Below, in pieces: positions 1-12,599 of a stretch of DNA of 64,000 bases (its first letter is position 1; each line of letters opens with the position of its first letter). Under the pieces are notes generated by a model. It saw only the letters and a program-made list of their open reading frames with translations, was not told the origin of the DNA and ran no database searches. The position numbers and the translations under genes are program-made. This DNA is from Chiua virens (Eukaryota; Basidiomycota; Agaricomycetes; Boletales; Boletaceae): NCBI GenBank assembly GCA_019787685.1, contig JAHNUO010000011.1, positions 682,001 to 746,000 of the forward strand, read 5' to 3'.

Positions 1-2700
1 ATGATGTTTCCATATATGGGATAGGTATAGTTTAGCAAGATCCATAGATGTACATGTTTTGTGGCATGGGATGAATTTGACTTCTTTGGAGAAGCAATCC
101 ACTCTGTGAGAATAGAATCATAGGAGTGCGAAGGTGGGAGATCTGTAATGAAATCTGCTGAGATATCTTCCCATGGTGCATTAGGGGTTTCTAGGGGTTG
201 CAGGAGCCCTGCTGTTTTTTGGTTTGATCCCTTGAACCGGGAACATCTTTTGCAATGAGATACATATGTTTTTACGTGTTCCTTCATTTGAGGCCATATG
301 TAATGTCGTGATAGAAGTTCGAGAGTTTTGTCATAACCGGGATGTCTGGCTTCTGGTGTGTCATGAAATGTCATAATGGCTTTGGTTCTTAAATTATCTG
401 GAATGAAGATCTTACCCCCCTTTCTAAGGAAGGCGTCCTCAACTGAGTAACCGATGGAAGTGAGATGTTTCATGGCATTTGGTGATAATTTCATAGTTTT
501 GTGTTGAATGGATGAGAGGAATTCGTCTCCGTTGTATAGGAGAGTGATGGCTAATCTGATTTGTTTGGGGTCCATGAGTAATATTCCCTTGTTATCATCT
601 TCAGTACTGATCATGTGGTCCTCTCTCCTGCTTAAAGCATCAGCTTTTCCCATAGTAGCACCTGCTTTGTGGTGCCAAGTGAAAGTGAATCAAGATAGGT
701 ATTGTGCCCATCTTGCTTGTCTTCAATTCAAGTCTTGGTGTGTCATCAACCATGTGAGGTTTTGGTGATCGTTCCATATTTCAAATTCATGTTTTGTGCC
801 TTCTAAATAATGATGCCATAATTCCAGTGAACGGATAACTAATAGCATTTCTTTGTCAGCAATTGGGTAATTCCGTTCTTCTGGGGTCATAGAGTGGCTG
901 TTATAAGCAACAGGGTGCCAAGCACCATCTTTCTTGAGAGATAAGACTGCTCCTGTGGCAAAATCCAATGAATCACATTCCAAGCAATATTTGGCATTCT
1001 GATCTGGATAAGCGAGGATGGGTGCTGTCATCAAAGCTTTCTTTAGCATATGAAAGGCTTCGTCACAAGTGAAAGTCCATTCGAATTTCTGATCTTTCTT
1101 AGTTAAATCATGTAATGGTCGTGTGATTTTGCCATAATCTTTAATGAATCTGCGATAGAAGTTGGCTAGACCGAGGAAGGAGTGAACATGTTTGACTGAG
1201 GATGGAACAGGCCATTTGGCTACTGCTTCTGTTTTCTCGTCATCCATTCTAATTCCATTAGTTCCCATGATCATTCCGAGGAAATCTACTTCTTTGATAC
1301 GGAAATGACATTTTTCTGGTTTTATGAATAAATCGTTTTCTTCAAGGCGTTTGAGAACCTCGAGAACGATCTTGTCATGTGTTTCATAATCGTCGGTATT
1401 GGTGAATATCATGAGGTCATCGATGTAGACAACCACAACACCGTTCATATCAGTAAAGATTTCGTTCATCATAGTCTAGAAAGTAGCAGGAGAGTTGCAT
1501 AATCTGAAGTACGTGATGATAGGTTCAAATGACCCACGGTGGCAGACAAAGGCTGCTTTCCATTCATCACCTTCTTTGATTCTTACGTTATTGTATCCCC
1601 ATCGTAAGTCCATTTTCATAAAGAGTTTAGCCGATTTCAGCTTATCCACGAGTTGGGAGATAAGGGGGAGAGGATAGTTATTTTTGCATGTATGTTCATT
1701 TAGGTATTGGTAATCTTGAACCATACGCTTCTTTCCATCCTTTTTAGGGATGAAGAATACTGGGGATGTTTTTTTGGACTTAGAGGGTCTGATGTAACCT
1801 TTCTTTAATTGGTCATCAATAAACACTGACATTTCCTCTTGTTTGGTGACAGAGAGGGGAATGAGGTGACCCTTCTTGGGTATGAACATTTCTTTAAGAT
1901 CTATTGCGTGATCCCATGGTTTGCGTATCGGAATTTGTTCTGATTTGGCTTTTCCAAAGACTTTAGCATATTTCATATATTCTCGTGGGACCATCTCTTC
2001 AATAGTGTGTTCCTTAGGAGGAGAAGGTGGAGTTTCCATGTTTGCGGTAAAAATACGTGATTCCACAATAGAGTTTGCATATCTTAGTTCTTCTGTGATT
2101 ATGGAATCCAAGAAATTGTCTTCGTCTTGTGAATGACATGATTTGGGGCATCTCTGCATTATGACCGATCCTGTGTTCCAGTCTATATGGGGATTGTGGT
2201 GCTTCAACCAAGTATATCCAAGAATAAGATCATTCTTTCCAAGGTTGGTAATTTCAGCATCCACTATCTCTCTGTGACTTTGTAATCAATCAGGATTTGG
2301 GCCATGTGAGTAATAGAACCTGCTTGATTCTTGGTTCCGTCCACATTAAAGACTTGTATAGGGTGTGATAGCACGTGTGTGGGAAGCTTGTGTGTTATGA
2401 TGTAATCCCTGTGAATGAAGATCACATTAGCTTCACTGTCTAAAAGCGCTTTTGCTCCAACACTGGGGATACCAGAATCGGTAGAGAATTTTCTGTTTCC
2501 ATAAATGTAGATCTAATGAAAGACCCATTGGGTATTTGTTTTGTGACAGAATTAAGCATGGAACTCTCGTGTCTGCCACACTCCGCAGAGACACTGTCAA
2601 CACTTTTGTTTTCTGTTGTTTTTAGTTTCAGCAGTTTATCCTCGTGCTTGGAAGTTTTGTTGGATGAATAAGTAAAATCAAACTTTAAAGAGACAGAGTT
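1..2700 (-). pseudogene. Chromovirus pol remnant (protease, RT, RNase H, start of integrase)
   Basis: Broken reading frame homologous to pol of the intact copy at 13354-17211. A 262-codon piece (2264-1476) carries the end of the protease region and the first half of reverse transcriptase. A 249-codon piece (1472-723) starts just before the catalytic YIDD motif, which is preserved as VVVYIDDLMIF, and continues into RNase H (LECDSLDFATGAVLSL). A single in-frame TAG (1473-1475) separates the two pieces. Integrase follows at 1-720 with several stops. The window edge removes the rest of integrase and the chromodomain. Not functional. Confidence 0.9.
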
Positions 2701-2744
2701 TTCATATTCTTTAGGAAGGGTGTGAATGTGAGATCCCAGTGTAC

Positions 2745-3908
2745 TCAGTTTGCCTTGCCTGTTCCCTTCTTTTCGGTTTCATATTTGTCATAGTAATATG
2801 CCTGAACTTGGTCAGGGTCCATTCCACGAATTGCGGCAAAAGGGTCTGTTTTGGAGGAAGAGAGGGTGGAAGAAGTCGTTTTTGTTTCTTGATTTGTTGT
2901 GTGAACTTTTTGAGAGACGGTGCAGTCTTTCTTGTGTCCACCACTGTAGAACTTGCATGTACCGCATTGGTTCTTTGGCTTGGGACAATCTCTCAGATAA
3001 TATCCTTGTTGTTCACAGTTGAAACATTTGATTGGGAAACGGGAGTTTCCTTGTCCCATTGCTCTGACTTCTTTGGTAGTAAACCACCCATCTGCATCCT
3101 TTTCATATGTGATAGCCCCTATGTCCATTGCATTGGGGTCCTTCCCTTTCCAATTCCTTTCTCCTCAAATGTAATTGATCGATTCGAAGGAGTTACCTGC
3201 TGCTCAGATTGCAGCGAGGTATTTAATTACCACTTGGTTTCTGTTAGCAATGTAGGATGGATGGGAAGTAAGGGTGTATATCGGGTCATTCGGATCTTGC
3301 CATTGCCCGTCTTTGAATATTTGGAATATGATGCTTCTGGCCATATTTGTTTCCAGAAGCCTGATGGCATGTGTGGGATCGATCTGGGCTTGCTGCCACA
3401 GATTTTCCCAGCAGACTATGAAGTCCTCTACCCACATGTTACCCTGTTTTAGATTTTCCAATTGGGTTCAAGCCCAGTCCACTTTATTGTTTTGTCGGAA
3501 CATTCCTGCTATGTCCACAACTAATTGTGCTCATGTGAGTTTAGAACCTTGAGCTAGTCTTGTCTTGGCGAATTGTGAGCTTTTGGCTCCTTTGAGACAT
3601 GATAATACCACTAATGCAGCATGGTGAGAGTCAGGGGCGATAGCCTTCTGATTGATATCGAGCCATCCTTTTATTTTGGCCCACCATTCTTTGAATTTGG
3701 ATTGTTCTCCATCATAGACTCCAGGGTCTGCAAAGATTTCGACTTTTGAGGAGAAGGTAGTTGTGGGAGCATTTATTTTGTTTTTCAATTTTGCGATGAG
3801 GGTTGTCAATTCTTGGACCAGCCAAGCCAAAGCTGTGAGACGATCTCCATTGCTCAGCGATAGATTGTTGAGGTCTCTGAGGGTGGTGACGTAAGAGTAT
3901 CCTGACAT
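2745..3908 (-). pseudogene. Chromovirus gag remnant
   Basis: Frame-broken gag matching the intact gag at 17196-18368 in order and length. Recognisable pieces are the N-terminal capsid region (3908-3531), a central segment (3461-3204) and the C-terminal part (3128-2745) with a CCHC zinc knuckle (CFNCEQQGYYLRDC, canonical histidine replaced by tyrosine). The first ATG (3908) lies just after the stop of the upstream 81-aa ORF, the same arrangement as in the intact copy. The slippery heptamer near the end of the intact gag is altered here. Not expected to make a working Gag. Confidence 0.85.
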
Positions 3909-3910
3909 GT

Positions 3911-4156
3911 TTACCAAGTGTCGATTTGTGGTTCAGGTGCTCCCCAGTTGTTGTTGGTTTGTTGACCATACTCCTCGTAGGGTGAGAATAGGCCAAATGT
4001 GATGGTGAAAGGGTAATCTCTCCTTTTGATAGTGAAATAGAGAGGTTGCTGCATTTCTTGTACCTTGTTTGTAAGGTAGAAAGCAATGTAGGCGAAAAGA
4101 TAGACTGTAAGAGTGCAGGCGATGATGATGGAGATTGCTACGAGTTCCCAAGACAT
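3911..4156 (-). CDS. 81-aa single-pass membrane ORF upstream of gag (copy 1)
   Basis: ATG-initiated 81-codon ORF that stays intact in an otherwise decayed element. Residues about 6-29 form a hydrophobic segment (start MSWELVAISIII), followed by a basic and aromatic tail with IKRRDYPF and FGLFSPYEEYG. This suggests a signal-anchored protein with a short soluble domain. It is about three-quarters identical, by eye, to the ORF at 18371-18616 of the intact copy and sits in the same place. The stop is followed almost at once by the gag ATG, which suggests coupled termination and reinitiation. No family is recognised. Function is unknown; an envelope-like or particle-trafficking role is only a guess. 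Confidence 0.6.
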   Translation of the reverse strand: MSWELVAISIIIACTLTVYLFAYIAFYLTNKVQEMQQPLYFTIKRRDYPFTITFGLFSPYEEYGQQTNNNWGAPEPQIDTW

Positions 4157-4176
4157 AAAAGATTTATTTAGAGGAA

Positions 4177-4785
4177 TCAGGAAGGGATCCTAAGAGTATT
4201 CCTAGGTTGTAAGGTGGGGAAATCGAAAATATTGTACTGTGAGTATGGTCTGATGCATGCAGGTACTTCTCGTAACCTTGCTGTGCGGATTCTCTGCCTA
4301 ATAGTTCTAATGGGACCTGCTAACCTCCTAGCTAACTCTGCTGGGGGAATGTAGTCGTTTGGGTCACCTAAGGATTCTACTGGCGAGAGTTCTCTCTTGG
4401 GTAAGGCAAGAGGGATAATGATGGGTTGCACTTCCTCTTTAGGGATAAGTTCTGGGATGTCCTCAGACTTAACCTCCAGTTCCTCTGATGGATAGCGTAA
4501 GTTCGGGCTGTCGCACCGACTATTGGTTTGGGATGTGAAATCCAATAAGGGCATCTGTGCTCCGAGGAACTGCTGGAGTAAGGTGTGGAATGTCTCCTCC
4601 TGCAAATGATGATCTGGGTCAAGATCCTCTGCAGCAACTGCTTGAGCCAAGAAAGTGGCGTCAATATAGACGGGATCTGCCTCTTGATCAAAAAGAATCT
4701 CCTCTTCAGTAATCTCAAAAGGTGGAAGGAAGTAGGAGTTAGACACTGATTGGGAAGCGTCAGTTAAGAGCTCCTTTCTGGTCAA
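4177..4785 (-). CDS. ORF1 upstream of gag, about 200 codons, without an AUG start (copy 1)
   Basis: Open reading frame of about 202 codons between the primer site and the 81-aa ORF. No ATG lies at its 5' end, because an in-frame TAG occurs just upstream of the first TTG. The product would be acidic and proline/glutamate-rich (LRYPSEELEVKSED, SLGDPNDYIPPAELARR) with a basic end RIRPYSQYNIFDFPTLQPRN. The same features occur in the 197-codon ORF of the intact copy (18633-19226). The middle of the protein has diverged strongly and the C-terminal block is conserved. That suggests a translated, fast-evolving protein. No known domain recognised. Confidence 0.5.
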   Translation of the reverse strand: MTRKELLTDASQSVSNSYFLPPFEITEEEILFDQEADPVYIDATFLAQAVAAEDLDPDHHLQEETFHTLLQQFLGAQMPLLDFTSQTNSRCDSPNLRYPSEELEVKSEDIPELIPKEEVQPIIIPLALPKRELSPVESLGDPNDYIPPAELARRLAGPIRTIRQRIRTARLREVPACIRPYSQYNIFDFPTLQPRNTLRIPS

Positions 4786-4981
4786 TGGGAGTACTTTGCT
4801 CTGCTAAATGAGCGCGTTCGTCAAATAGACCTTGAGTATTTTGTGAAACAAAGCCTTTAATAGTGAGTCTCTTCTGCTTCATACAAGTGCAACTTACTGG
4901 CTTAGCACACTGAGAGAATAGCTTTTGAAGGGCTACAATGAGGTCGAGGAACTTGGCAGTAGTGTCAACAGCGAAGAAAGC

Positions 4982-4992
4982 AACAAAGTTCT
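4982..4992 (-). other. Self-primer PBS of copy 1
   Basis: Eleven bases (plus strand aacaaagttct) lie 2 nt inside the 5' LTR. They are exactly complementary to 5085-5095 in the LTR, where transcription is predicted to begin. This is the Tf1/sushi-type self-priming arrangement and is identical to that of the intact copy. Confidence 0.7.
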
Positions 4993-4994
4993 AA

Positions 4995-5434
4995 TGAAAC
5001 AACCTAGAACAAAGATTGAACTAGATGTGTAGTAAAAGATGTGAGAGGATGTGGAAGTCCAACCAAAGAGGCGAAAACTCCAAGAGAACTTTGTTAGAGT
5101 CCTCTGGCTTCAATTCATGGGTTTATATACTACATGGATGTCAGAGTTCTAATCTAAGTATGAACTACGTAGATAAGACAGAGAGACATGATTGAATGAT
5201 AAGGTGTGAATCATATGAGTCATAGATAAGACACATAGCCTTGCACAGGTATCTGGTAGGTATAAGTCATGATGAGTCGGAAATGAAAGATAAGAGAATG
5301 AGTCATGTTTGATGCTGTGTTTATGTGGCAGCCAATAGGATATGGTCCTGTGGATAGCCATGACATGAGGCATAAATGTTTAGAAAAGATTGAAAGTATA
5401 ATCCATAGAAGGGTGAAATGTTGAGATCATAACA
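4995..5434 (-). repeat. LTR, family A (5' LTR of copy 1), 440 bp
   Basis: Begins tgaaacaacct and ends taaca (TG...CA) and aligns end to end with the LTRs of the intact chromovirus. A TATA box (tatataaa on the minus strand) lies about 30 nt before the predicted transcript start. Next to the right end the LINE remnant begins. Confidence 0.9.
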
Positions 5435-8400
5435 GTGATCAATCCCATAAACCTCACTACAGCCAACTCAAAATGGAACATTGTGTACCCATTCACCCAC
5501 AATGTCACAAATGCCACCTACACCTGATCTATCCTCCAAGTCTTCATTAACAAAAAGCTATCCATGGAACACTGGAGTGTTGTCCTGATCAAATCCCTGG
5601 ACGTAACAGCCATTGAAATCAGAGCCTGAGAATCATGGGGAAAAATCAGAATATATAATGTGTACAATAATAGAACCCACAGAGACACCCTTGCACTACT
5701 AGAGCACCATGACTCTCCCTAGAATGGTGGACTGATCCTCTTAGGCAACTTTAACTGACATCACTTCTTATGGGACCACCCAAACAACTCCCACCTTTTC
5801 ACTCCATCCAACATCCAAGCAGCATAACCCCTCCTCAACCTAATATCCATGTATAACCTAGACATGGCTCTTCCCACTGGTACCTCAACTTTCTGATCCA
5901 CAGTGACAGGGAGTCTCACACACCCAGACAACATTTTCTGCTTCAAGCATCTCATGGGATCTATCATTAGATGCAAGGCAGATGAACACCTCATGCCCAT
6001 GCAAACTAACCACTTTCCCATTATCTCTACATTCACATTATCACCAGAGTACACTAATTCCCTCCCAGGCACAACTTCAAAGCAACAGACTGGAAAAAAT
6101 TTCTATCTGCTCTAGAAATGCACTTACAAAACCTCCCTCAACCAGAACCACTGACTTCAGTTGACAAGACCCATGAGAAACTAGACAGCATTAACTGTGC
6201 CATTGCAGAATCAGTCCCACACTGCCTATGCAAAGCAAATCCAACAGGCAAAAGTAGAGCACTGGAATGACTACCTGGAGGAGGTAAACATCACCAACAT
6301 ATGGCAGGCTCACAAATACCTCACAGACAAATCATCAGACCACTTTATCTGGAGAATAACAACACTACACCAATTCCCTAACCTCCTACTCCCAGATGAG
6401 CAAACCAACCAGACCAAGAGTGAACTGCTCTATGATGTTTTCTTTAAACCATGCCCAAATGACATCCCAGATTTCTCACACACGCAATACCCAAACCTGG
6501 TTTGTCCCTTCTTCAATATCACCAATGACCAAATCCACTCTGCTATAAAATGGTTATCTCCTTATAAAGCACCCAGCCCTAACAGGGTCTGTAACATGGT
6601 GTACAGTAAAGCAGCTGACATCCTCGTCCCCTATTTAGGCCCTATATTCTGAGCCACATTTAATCTGGGTTTCTACCCAGACGAATGGCAAGTATCCTCA
6701 ACTGTTGTCTTGAGAAAACCCAGGAGACCAGATTACTCACTTTCTAAAGCATACCATCTCATCACTCTGCTAGACACAATGGCAAAGATCCTATTGTTGT
6801 GTGTTGCAGATGACTTCACATACATGGCAGAGCACCAAGCACCATGGCCTCTTACCACCCACTCACTTCAGGGGCAGGGCAGGCTGCTCCACCATTAACT
6901 CCCTTCACCTTCTCACTAAATTCACTTTTGACTCTTGGGCTCACTCTACTGACAATTTCATATCCATGCTCTTCCTTGACATTAAAGCTGCTTTTCCAAG
7001 CATGGTCATAGAAAGACTTATTCACAACATGTGGAAAAAGAGTATCCCAAAAGAATACACAGATTGGTATCAATACCACCTAAAGGACCAGCAAACCATC
7101 CTTAAATTTGACAAGTTCATGTCCTCCCCTTTTCAGATACCCCATTGGGCTTGATCAGGGATGCCCCCTGTCGCCCATCACTTTTCTGTTCTACAATGCC
7201 AACCTTATCAGTCTAGTTGAAGAAAAGAAGGACCAAATAGGATTAGGATTTATCAATGACACCACTTTCACAGCAAGGGATAAATCATATGAAGAGGTAA
7301 ATGAGAAGCTGAGAGAGATTATGGAGGGGGAAAGGGGGGCTCTAAAATGGGGAAAGGACCACTATGCCAATTTCGAACTTGAAAAAACAGCACTTCTCTG
7401 TATCTCATGCTTATGGGCTCCAGACCCTCAACGAAAGGGAAAGTCAATTCCAGTACCCCATTCACCCATTGTTATCCATGGACACTGCATTGAACCCTCA
7501 ACAAGCTACAAATTTCTTGAAATCATCATTAACCATGAACTTCAATTCAAACAACACACTGCTTACACATTATCAAAAGGCATAAAGTATGTACTTGCAT
7601 GCAAAAGAATAACAAAAACATCAAAAGGAATGAAATCAAAAATGATCAAAAAGTTATATGAAGCAGTAGTAATATCAAAAGTTTTGTACAGACTGGACAT
7701 TTGGGGAGGGCACATGTTGGAAAGGGAAGAGGGAAGAAGGACGATGGATGAGGGGCAAGAGGGTTTAGAAAGAAACTAGATTCAATTCAGCACCTTGCCA
7801 TGCTTCATATCTTGGGGGAAATGCACTCAACAGCATCTAATGCCCTCTTTGCTCATGCTGACCTCCTACCGGTACTGGCCCTCATTCACAGATTTTGCAC
7901 TAATGCAACTCTCAGACTCATCACACTACCACTGTCATACCCACTGCACTCCCATATCGTAGCCACCATGTGCCATCACTTGTGACACAAATCTCCTCTG
8001 CATTGTCTGACAAATGCTTTCAACTATGACCCCAGGCTACATGAGACAATCCTACTGGTATGACATAACCTGAAATGGTCCCCAAACATCTGTCTTCACA
8101 TCAAGGAAGAAAAAGAGGTGGCACTACTTTAGGATATCAAAACACTCATGACATATGCCTTTATTCAGACAGATCAGAAATCAATGAAAAATAGGGGAAG
8201 TGGCAGTGCTGAGGTCAGGAGAAAGAAAGGTAACAGAGATGTAGCTAGCAATGGGCACAGCAGAGGACCACATGGTATACATATGAGGGAGAAATTGCAG
8301 GGATGATTTTGGCGGTAGAATTGCTACAAAAGCACAGAGGACCAGTCCAAAAGGTATCCCTGGGACTAGACAACTGAGCTGAATATGTGCAACTGGTGCC

Positions 8401-9120
8401 TTTTCATGATAACTGAGCCAGGTCACTATCTCATGGACATATGCCATGACCATCTCCACACCACCCTCTGGGATCAGAACCTCAACTCACTCAAAATTTG
8501 ATAGACACCTGGCCACATGGGCATCACAGGCAATGAGGAAGTGGATATTGCCACAAAGCATGTGGCCAGGGGTGATACTACCAGTGACCCCAAATCCCTA
8601 CCACTTGGCCATAGAACCACAAAGGACCCAGGGGCTTGTTAGATTACTTCCCCACAGCAAATCAGCTATGAAAAAAAGACATAAAGACCTGGTGAAGAGT
8701 GCTATTTGAAAAATAACTGTGAGCCCAAACCATGCTAGCCCTCAATGACTCACTCCCATCCCATAACTTCTTAAAACTTATGGAAGGTCTACCATGATGT
8801 CATGGATCCATTCTCTTCCAACTAAGAACAGGTCATGCCCTGTTAAACGAGCACCTCCATCACCTATCCAAAGCTGACAACCCTTCCTGCCCACACTGTC
8901 CAGATCAAGATGAAACCATCACACACATTCTTCTCCATTGCCTGCAATATACCTGCAAACATAATCATCTCTGATGTGATACTTGCCCAAAGTCTAGACA
9001 GCTATCAAATCTGCTAAACAACTCAAAGTGCATTGCCCACACACTCCAGTTCCTACACAACAGTACCCACTTTACCCAAAACTTTAGAAACCTCACCCTC
9101 CCCCCCTAAGATGAGAAATA
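5435..9120 (+). pseudogene. Tad1-like LINE remnant (endonuclease, RT, RNase H, zinc-finger end)
   Basis: Non-LTR retrotransposon in several broken frames. An apurinic-type endonuclease is at about 5540-6110 (RIYNVYNN, a GDFN-like motif altered to GNFN, then HHFLWDHPNNSHLFT, TGSLTHPDNIFC). Reverse transcriptase is at about 6197-7780, with KAPSPNRVCNMV for the usual KAPGPDG block, LFLDIKAAFPS, and FIND where FVDD/FIDD is expected, so the first catalytic aspartate is replaced by asparagine. A connecting region follows (LHILGEMHSTASNALFAHADLL). RNase H is at about 8400-8620 (GHMGITGNEEVDIATKHVARG), then a C-terminal CPHC...H...C segment near 8890-8945. Domain order fits the fungal Tad1 group. Numerous stops and shifts: inactive. 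Confidence 0.85.
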
Positions 9121-9707
9121 GAGTTAAACCCACACTGTAGGAGCACAAACGCACCTACAATGATATTCACCATTTCTCCCACTCTTCATACCTGTCATCT
9201 GAATCTGAATCTGAATCCAAACCATCCATCCACTTGAATCCACCATTATTTGCTCAATCATATGTGTGAACTCATCCAGATTGCTGTACCTTTTGCCTAT
9301 GTGCATCTGTCTCACATTGTTCTTGGTCAACATTTGTTTTCTCTCATTTTCCTTGTGTTTTCTTGATCTGGATTCAGACTGCTGTGTCCACTTTTTCATC
9401 CATTTTCATCTGGATTTGCCCCAGATTCATCTCAGACCACTAAAAAACCATTATTCATCATTCACCAACTCAGTGCAGTCCCTGGGTCAAATGGAATTGC
9501 ATTTCCTTCACCCTCTTTTCTATTTCAATCCCCCTGAGTATTGTACTTCAGCCAGGATTTATTCTCTTCAACATGTTCATGACCTGACATGCAGTCAAAA
9601 CATCCCTAGCCCTATGCAGGCTTCTGCTTGGACACCAAGCTGATATCAGACATCCTCAGTGTATGCTAAATATTTCAAAAACAGTCCAAGTAAATACCAA
9701 GCATGTA
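9121..9707. other. Unassigned interval between LINE and Tc1-like element
   Basis: About 590 bp without a supportable gene. It holds a short run of gaatct-type repeats near 9200-9220 and may include the 3' untranslated end of the LINE. No poly(A) tail or target-site duplication of the LINE could be located. Confidence 0.4.
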
Positions 9708-11296
9708 CAGTGACCTCAAAAACCCTTTCCATACTAACCGCAACTGCAGTGCGTGAAGCGCACTGCCAGACACTGTGGGAATCCTGCTTAGCTTTGGTGG
9801 AGTTATAAATAGCACTTACTCTCAGCTATAACTCAGCCGCCAAGATCATGTGATTTGGTTCACATGCCATTAAGATATGATCATTTTGAAATAGCCATGT
9901 CATGGAAAGGGTTTTTGAGCTTTTGAAATCACAAGGGTATTTGGGTATTATTAGTACTTGGTATAGCCTCCTTTTGCTTTAAGCACTGCTTGAACCCTCC
10001 TAGGCATGCTCTCAATCAATTTCTGACACTCCTCAACTGGTATCCTCTCCCACTCCATCTGAACTCTTTCCCACAACTCATGCATCCCATTAGGAGGGTT
10101 TTCATGCTCTGCAAGCCTCCTTTTAAGCCATCCCCAGAGATGTTCTATAGGGCTTAGGTCAGGAGACTGTGCAGGCCAACCTATGGTATCAAATTCCTGC
10201 TCCTCTAGCCATTCCTTGACCTTCTTGCAGGTATGCTTGGGATCATTGTCTTGCTGAAAGATGGTATCAGGAGGATTGAAACCATAATACTCCAATGTTT
10301 GCTTCAGCTCATCCTTCAAAATCTGAAGGTAGAGGTCCCCATCCATCCTACCATCAATCTTGGAAGCAAATCCAACACCCTCCCAAGTCATACAGCCCCA
10401 CATCATCAGAGAACCTCCCCCAAACTTGAGGGTCCCATTTACCAGCCTATCACTAAGCCCCTCACCTGACCTTTTCCAAGCCCATTTACACCCATCTGAC
10501 CCTAGGCAATTGATTTTGGTCTCATCAGACCATATTACCTTCTTTCAGTCCTCTACAGTCCAATCCTTGTAGGCATAAGCAAAATCCAAATGAGCCTTGT
10601 GATACCTAGCAGAGAGAATAGGGCATTTGGACTTGACCACAGCCTTCATACCAGATTTCTTCAAATGAAAATGAACTGTACTGGCAGAGAGAGGTTCATT
10701 GATGATATTGGAGAGAGCTTTGGTCACTTGGACAGCATTTTCAGCTCTGCCAGAGGTGATAAGGTGCTGGGCATGGCGAATGTTGGCAGGAGAAAGCTTG
10801 GAAGGACAACCTCCAATAGCTTTGGGAAGGGTAGAACACTTCTTGGAGTGAAGTTTGGATATAGCAGAAGGGCTGAGACCAGTTTGCTTGGCAATGGCTT
10901 CACCAGAGTGGCCAGCATCAAGCAAAGAAAGAATAGTGTTTTGCTGAGTGAGAGAGGGATTTAACCATGATAGTAGTTGAGAATTAAGAAGTGTGTGAAC
11001 TTTTTAAAACTCAGACATGCTATTTACATGTATATCCTTGTTTGCATTAACAAATAATGACAAATATTGAATGATTTGATTGAGATCCTAATTATCATTT
11101 CAAAAGCTCAAAAACCCTTTCCATGACATGGCTATTTCAAAATGATCATATCTTAGCGGCATGTGAACCAAATCACATGATCTTGGCAGCTGATTTGTAG
11201 CTGAGAGTACATACTATTTATAACTTCACCAAAGCTAAGCAAGATTCCCACAGTGTCTGGCAGTGCGCTTCATGCACTGCAGTTGCAGTTAGTATG
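9708..11296 (-). mobile_element. Tc1/mariner-like element, copy 1, right tip missing
   Basis: Left end cagtgacctcaaaaaccc starts at 9708 directly after a TA. Inverted repeats of about 200 bp run 9708-9929 and 11097-11296. They contain a matching gagcttttgaaat block at the inner ends and the cactgcagttgc block near the outer ends. The outermost 25-30 bp of the right arm are missing, because homology stops at 11296. It carries one transposase gene on the minus strand. Confidence 0.85.
9951..10970 (-). pseudogene. Tc1-like DD34E transposase with a single internal stop
   Basis: Cut-and-paste transposase with an N-terminal helix-turn-helix (SLTQQNTILSLLDAGHSGE, AIAKQTGLSPSAISKLHSKK) and a DDE catalytic domain: first D in IWSDETKIN, second in FQQDNDPKHT, glutamate in SPIEHLWG. 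There are 34 residues between the second and third acidic residues, giving DD34E. One TGA at 10545-10547 interrupts the frame where the intact copy at 39054-40097 has TGG (LEDWKQ). Reading continues in the same frame on both sides. No ATG precedes the helix-turn-helix in frame. Otherwise full length, so this copy died recently. Confidence 0.9.
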
Positions 11297-12599
11297 TGTA
11301 ATGTCCAACATGGAGCCTTGCTTCACTGGACAATAAACAACAATTAAAAAATAAAATAATAAATACATAAAAAAGAGTCATGTAATAACAGTGAAGTTGG
11401 CACTGATTTTGATTAGATGGAAATAGAACTTAGTGACATACTGTGTCACTGATACATATAAGTGGCCATAGGCACCATTTTGTAGCTACTACAGCAAACC
11501 AACCATCATCTGGACAGTTTCTGACAGAAAGGTTCCCAACTGTCTAGAACTGAACAGATTTTCAAAAAACAATCCTGCCTCTAAACTTCTTCTCAAAATT
11601 TCACAACGTAAAATTTCCATCAAATGAAGCCAATTGAGATAGTTTTTGTCAGCCTAGACATTGATTTGCTCACGTGGCAAGCCCAGACTTTCAACAGTGT
11701 GAAAGCTGTTCCACTGATGAACTTGAATGCCCATGGTGCTGCTACTGCTGATCTGATGACACACATTTCTACTGCATTTGACCCCCTACTTTCCATAAGT
11801 TTTGCAGTAATTTAGGTAATTATTTGGAATTTCTATGACCAAAATTAAGTTTGTACCCCCTAAATATGATATCCAACCCAGACATGGCTATAGCTCGGCC
11901 ATTTATGAACCGATTCTCACGACTATTAGACCCACAGCACGCCAGGGGTCTATTCTACATTACATACACTGATGACAAAGCGTTAATTGTGTGAAAATAC
12001 CCATCTTGATTGTGATCTCTATTGCAGATGAGCAAATAACCCATGTAGATAACATGTGATGCGAAAATAATGATATCTCGGTCATTTCTAGACCGATTCC
12101 CACGAACATTGGACGCCCAGAAAGGCAAGAATCTAATATAAATTCGGTATACTGATGACTAAGCCGGTCGTTGCGAAAATCCGGTCCAACCGGTCCTAAA
12201 AAGTTGTTAAAGTTGTTAGGACCGGTTTTTTGCAGTTTTGGTCCAGTCCTACCGCTTTTGCAAGCTTACTAAGACCAGTCTTGGTCTGGTTGCCTCATTT
12301 GGACCGTGGAAAACTGGACCGGACTGGACTTTAAAACACTACCCTGAAGCCCAGAGGGCATGTGATAAAGAACACTCAAATTGCTCCCTTGTCAATGTAC
12401 ACTTCATGACACAGGCTCAGCAACTTTGTGATGCACAGGCCACAAATGATCATCTGCACACTCAATTGTTTGACATACACAAACAAACTATATTGGGCAC
12501 AGATGTGTCTACAAGAATGGTGATAACAATATGGTACCACAGCCTTCATCTTCATCATTGAAGTCCTTTGAACATACTCCTGAACTTTGAATGCCTACT
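11297..12599. other. Unassigned repeat debris
   Basis: AT-rich sequence without a supportable ORF. It includes two diverged direct-repeat units at 11887-12000 and 12066-12178, and a segment at about 12180-12350 rich in accggt/ggtcca motifs. The minus strand of that segment reads tagtgttttaaagtccagt, resembling an hAT-type terminus. Downstream in the minus orientation lies the 3' end of the large DDE_Tnp_4 pseudogene. Confidence 0.4.
11887..12178. repeat. Two diverged direct-repeat units of about 110 bp
   Basis: 11887-12000 and 12066-12178 share the order tatctcggccattt, gaccgattctcacga, ttaga/ttgga-cgccc, taca/tata-ctgatgac and end at gcgaaaat or gtgaaaat. They are separated by about 65 bp. 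Origin unknown; possibly ends of a small non-autonomous element. Confidence 0.5.

Larger units (their letters stand above)
1..5434 (-). mobile_element. Decayed Ty3/chromovirus element, family A, copy 1 (3' part beyond the window)
   Basis: Minus-oriented LTR retrotransposon related to the intact copy at 12978-19860 along its whole length. In element order it has the 5' LTR (4995-5434), a self-primer PBS, an ORF upstream of gag (4177-4785), an 81-aa membrane ORF (3911-4156), a broken gag and a broken pol that leaves the window inside the integrase domain. Many differences from the intact copy are CG changed to TG or CA, the pattern of deaminated methyl-CpG. The ORFs upstream of gag stay open although gag and pol are broken. 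ORF1 of the two copies has drifted far more than gag or pol, so they belong to different subfamilies. Confidence 0.9.

Noticed and set aside
2739..3452. 237-codon plus-strand ORF
   Set aside because: Antisense of the decayed gag; cysteine-rich only because it mirrors gag codons.
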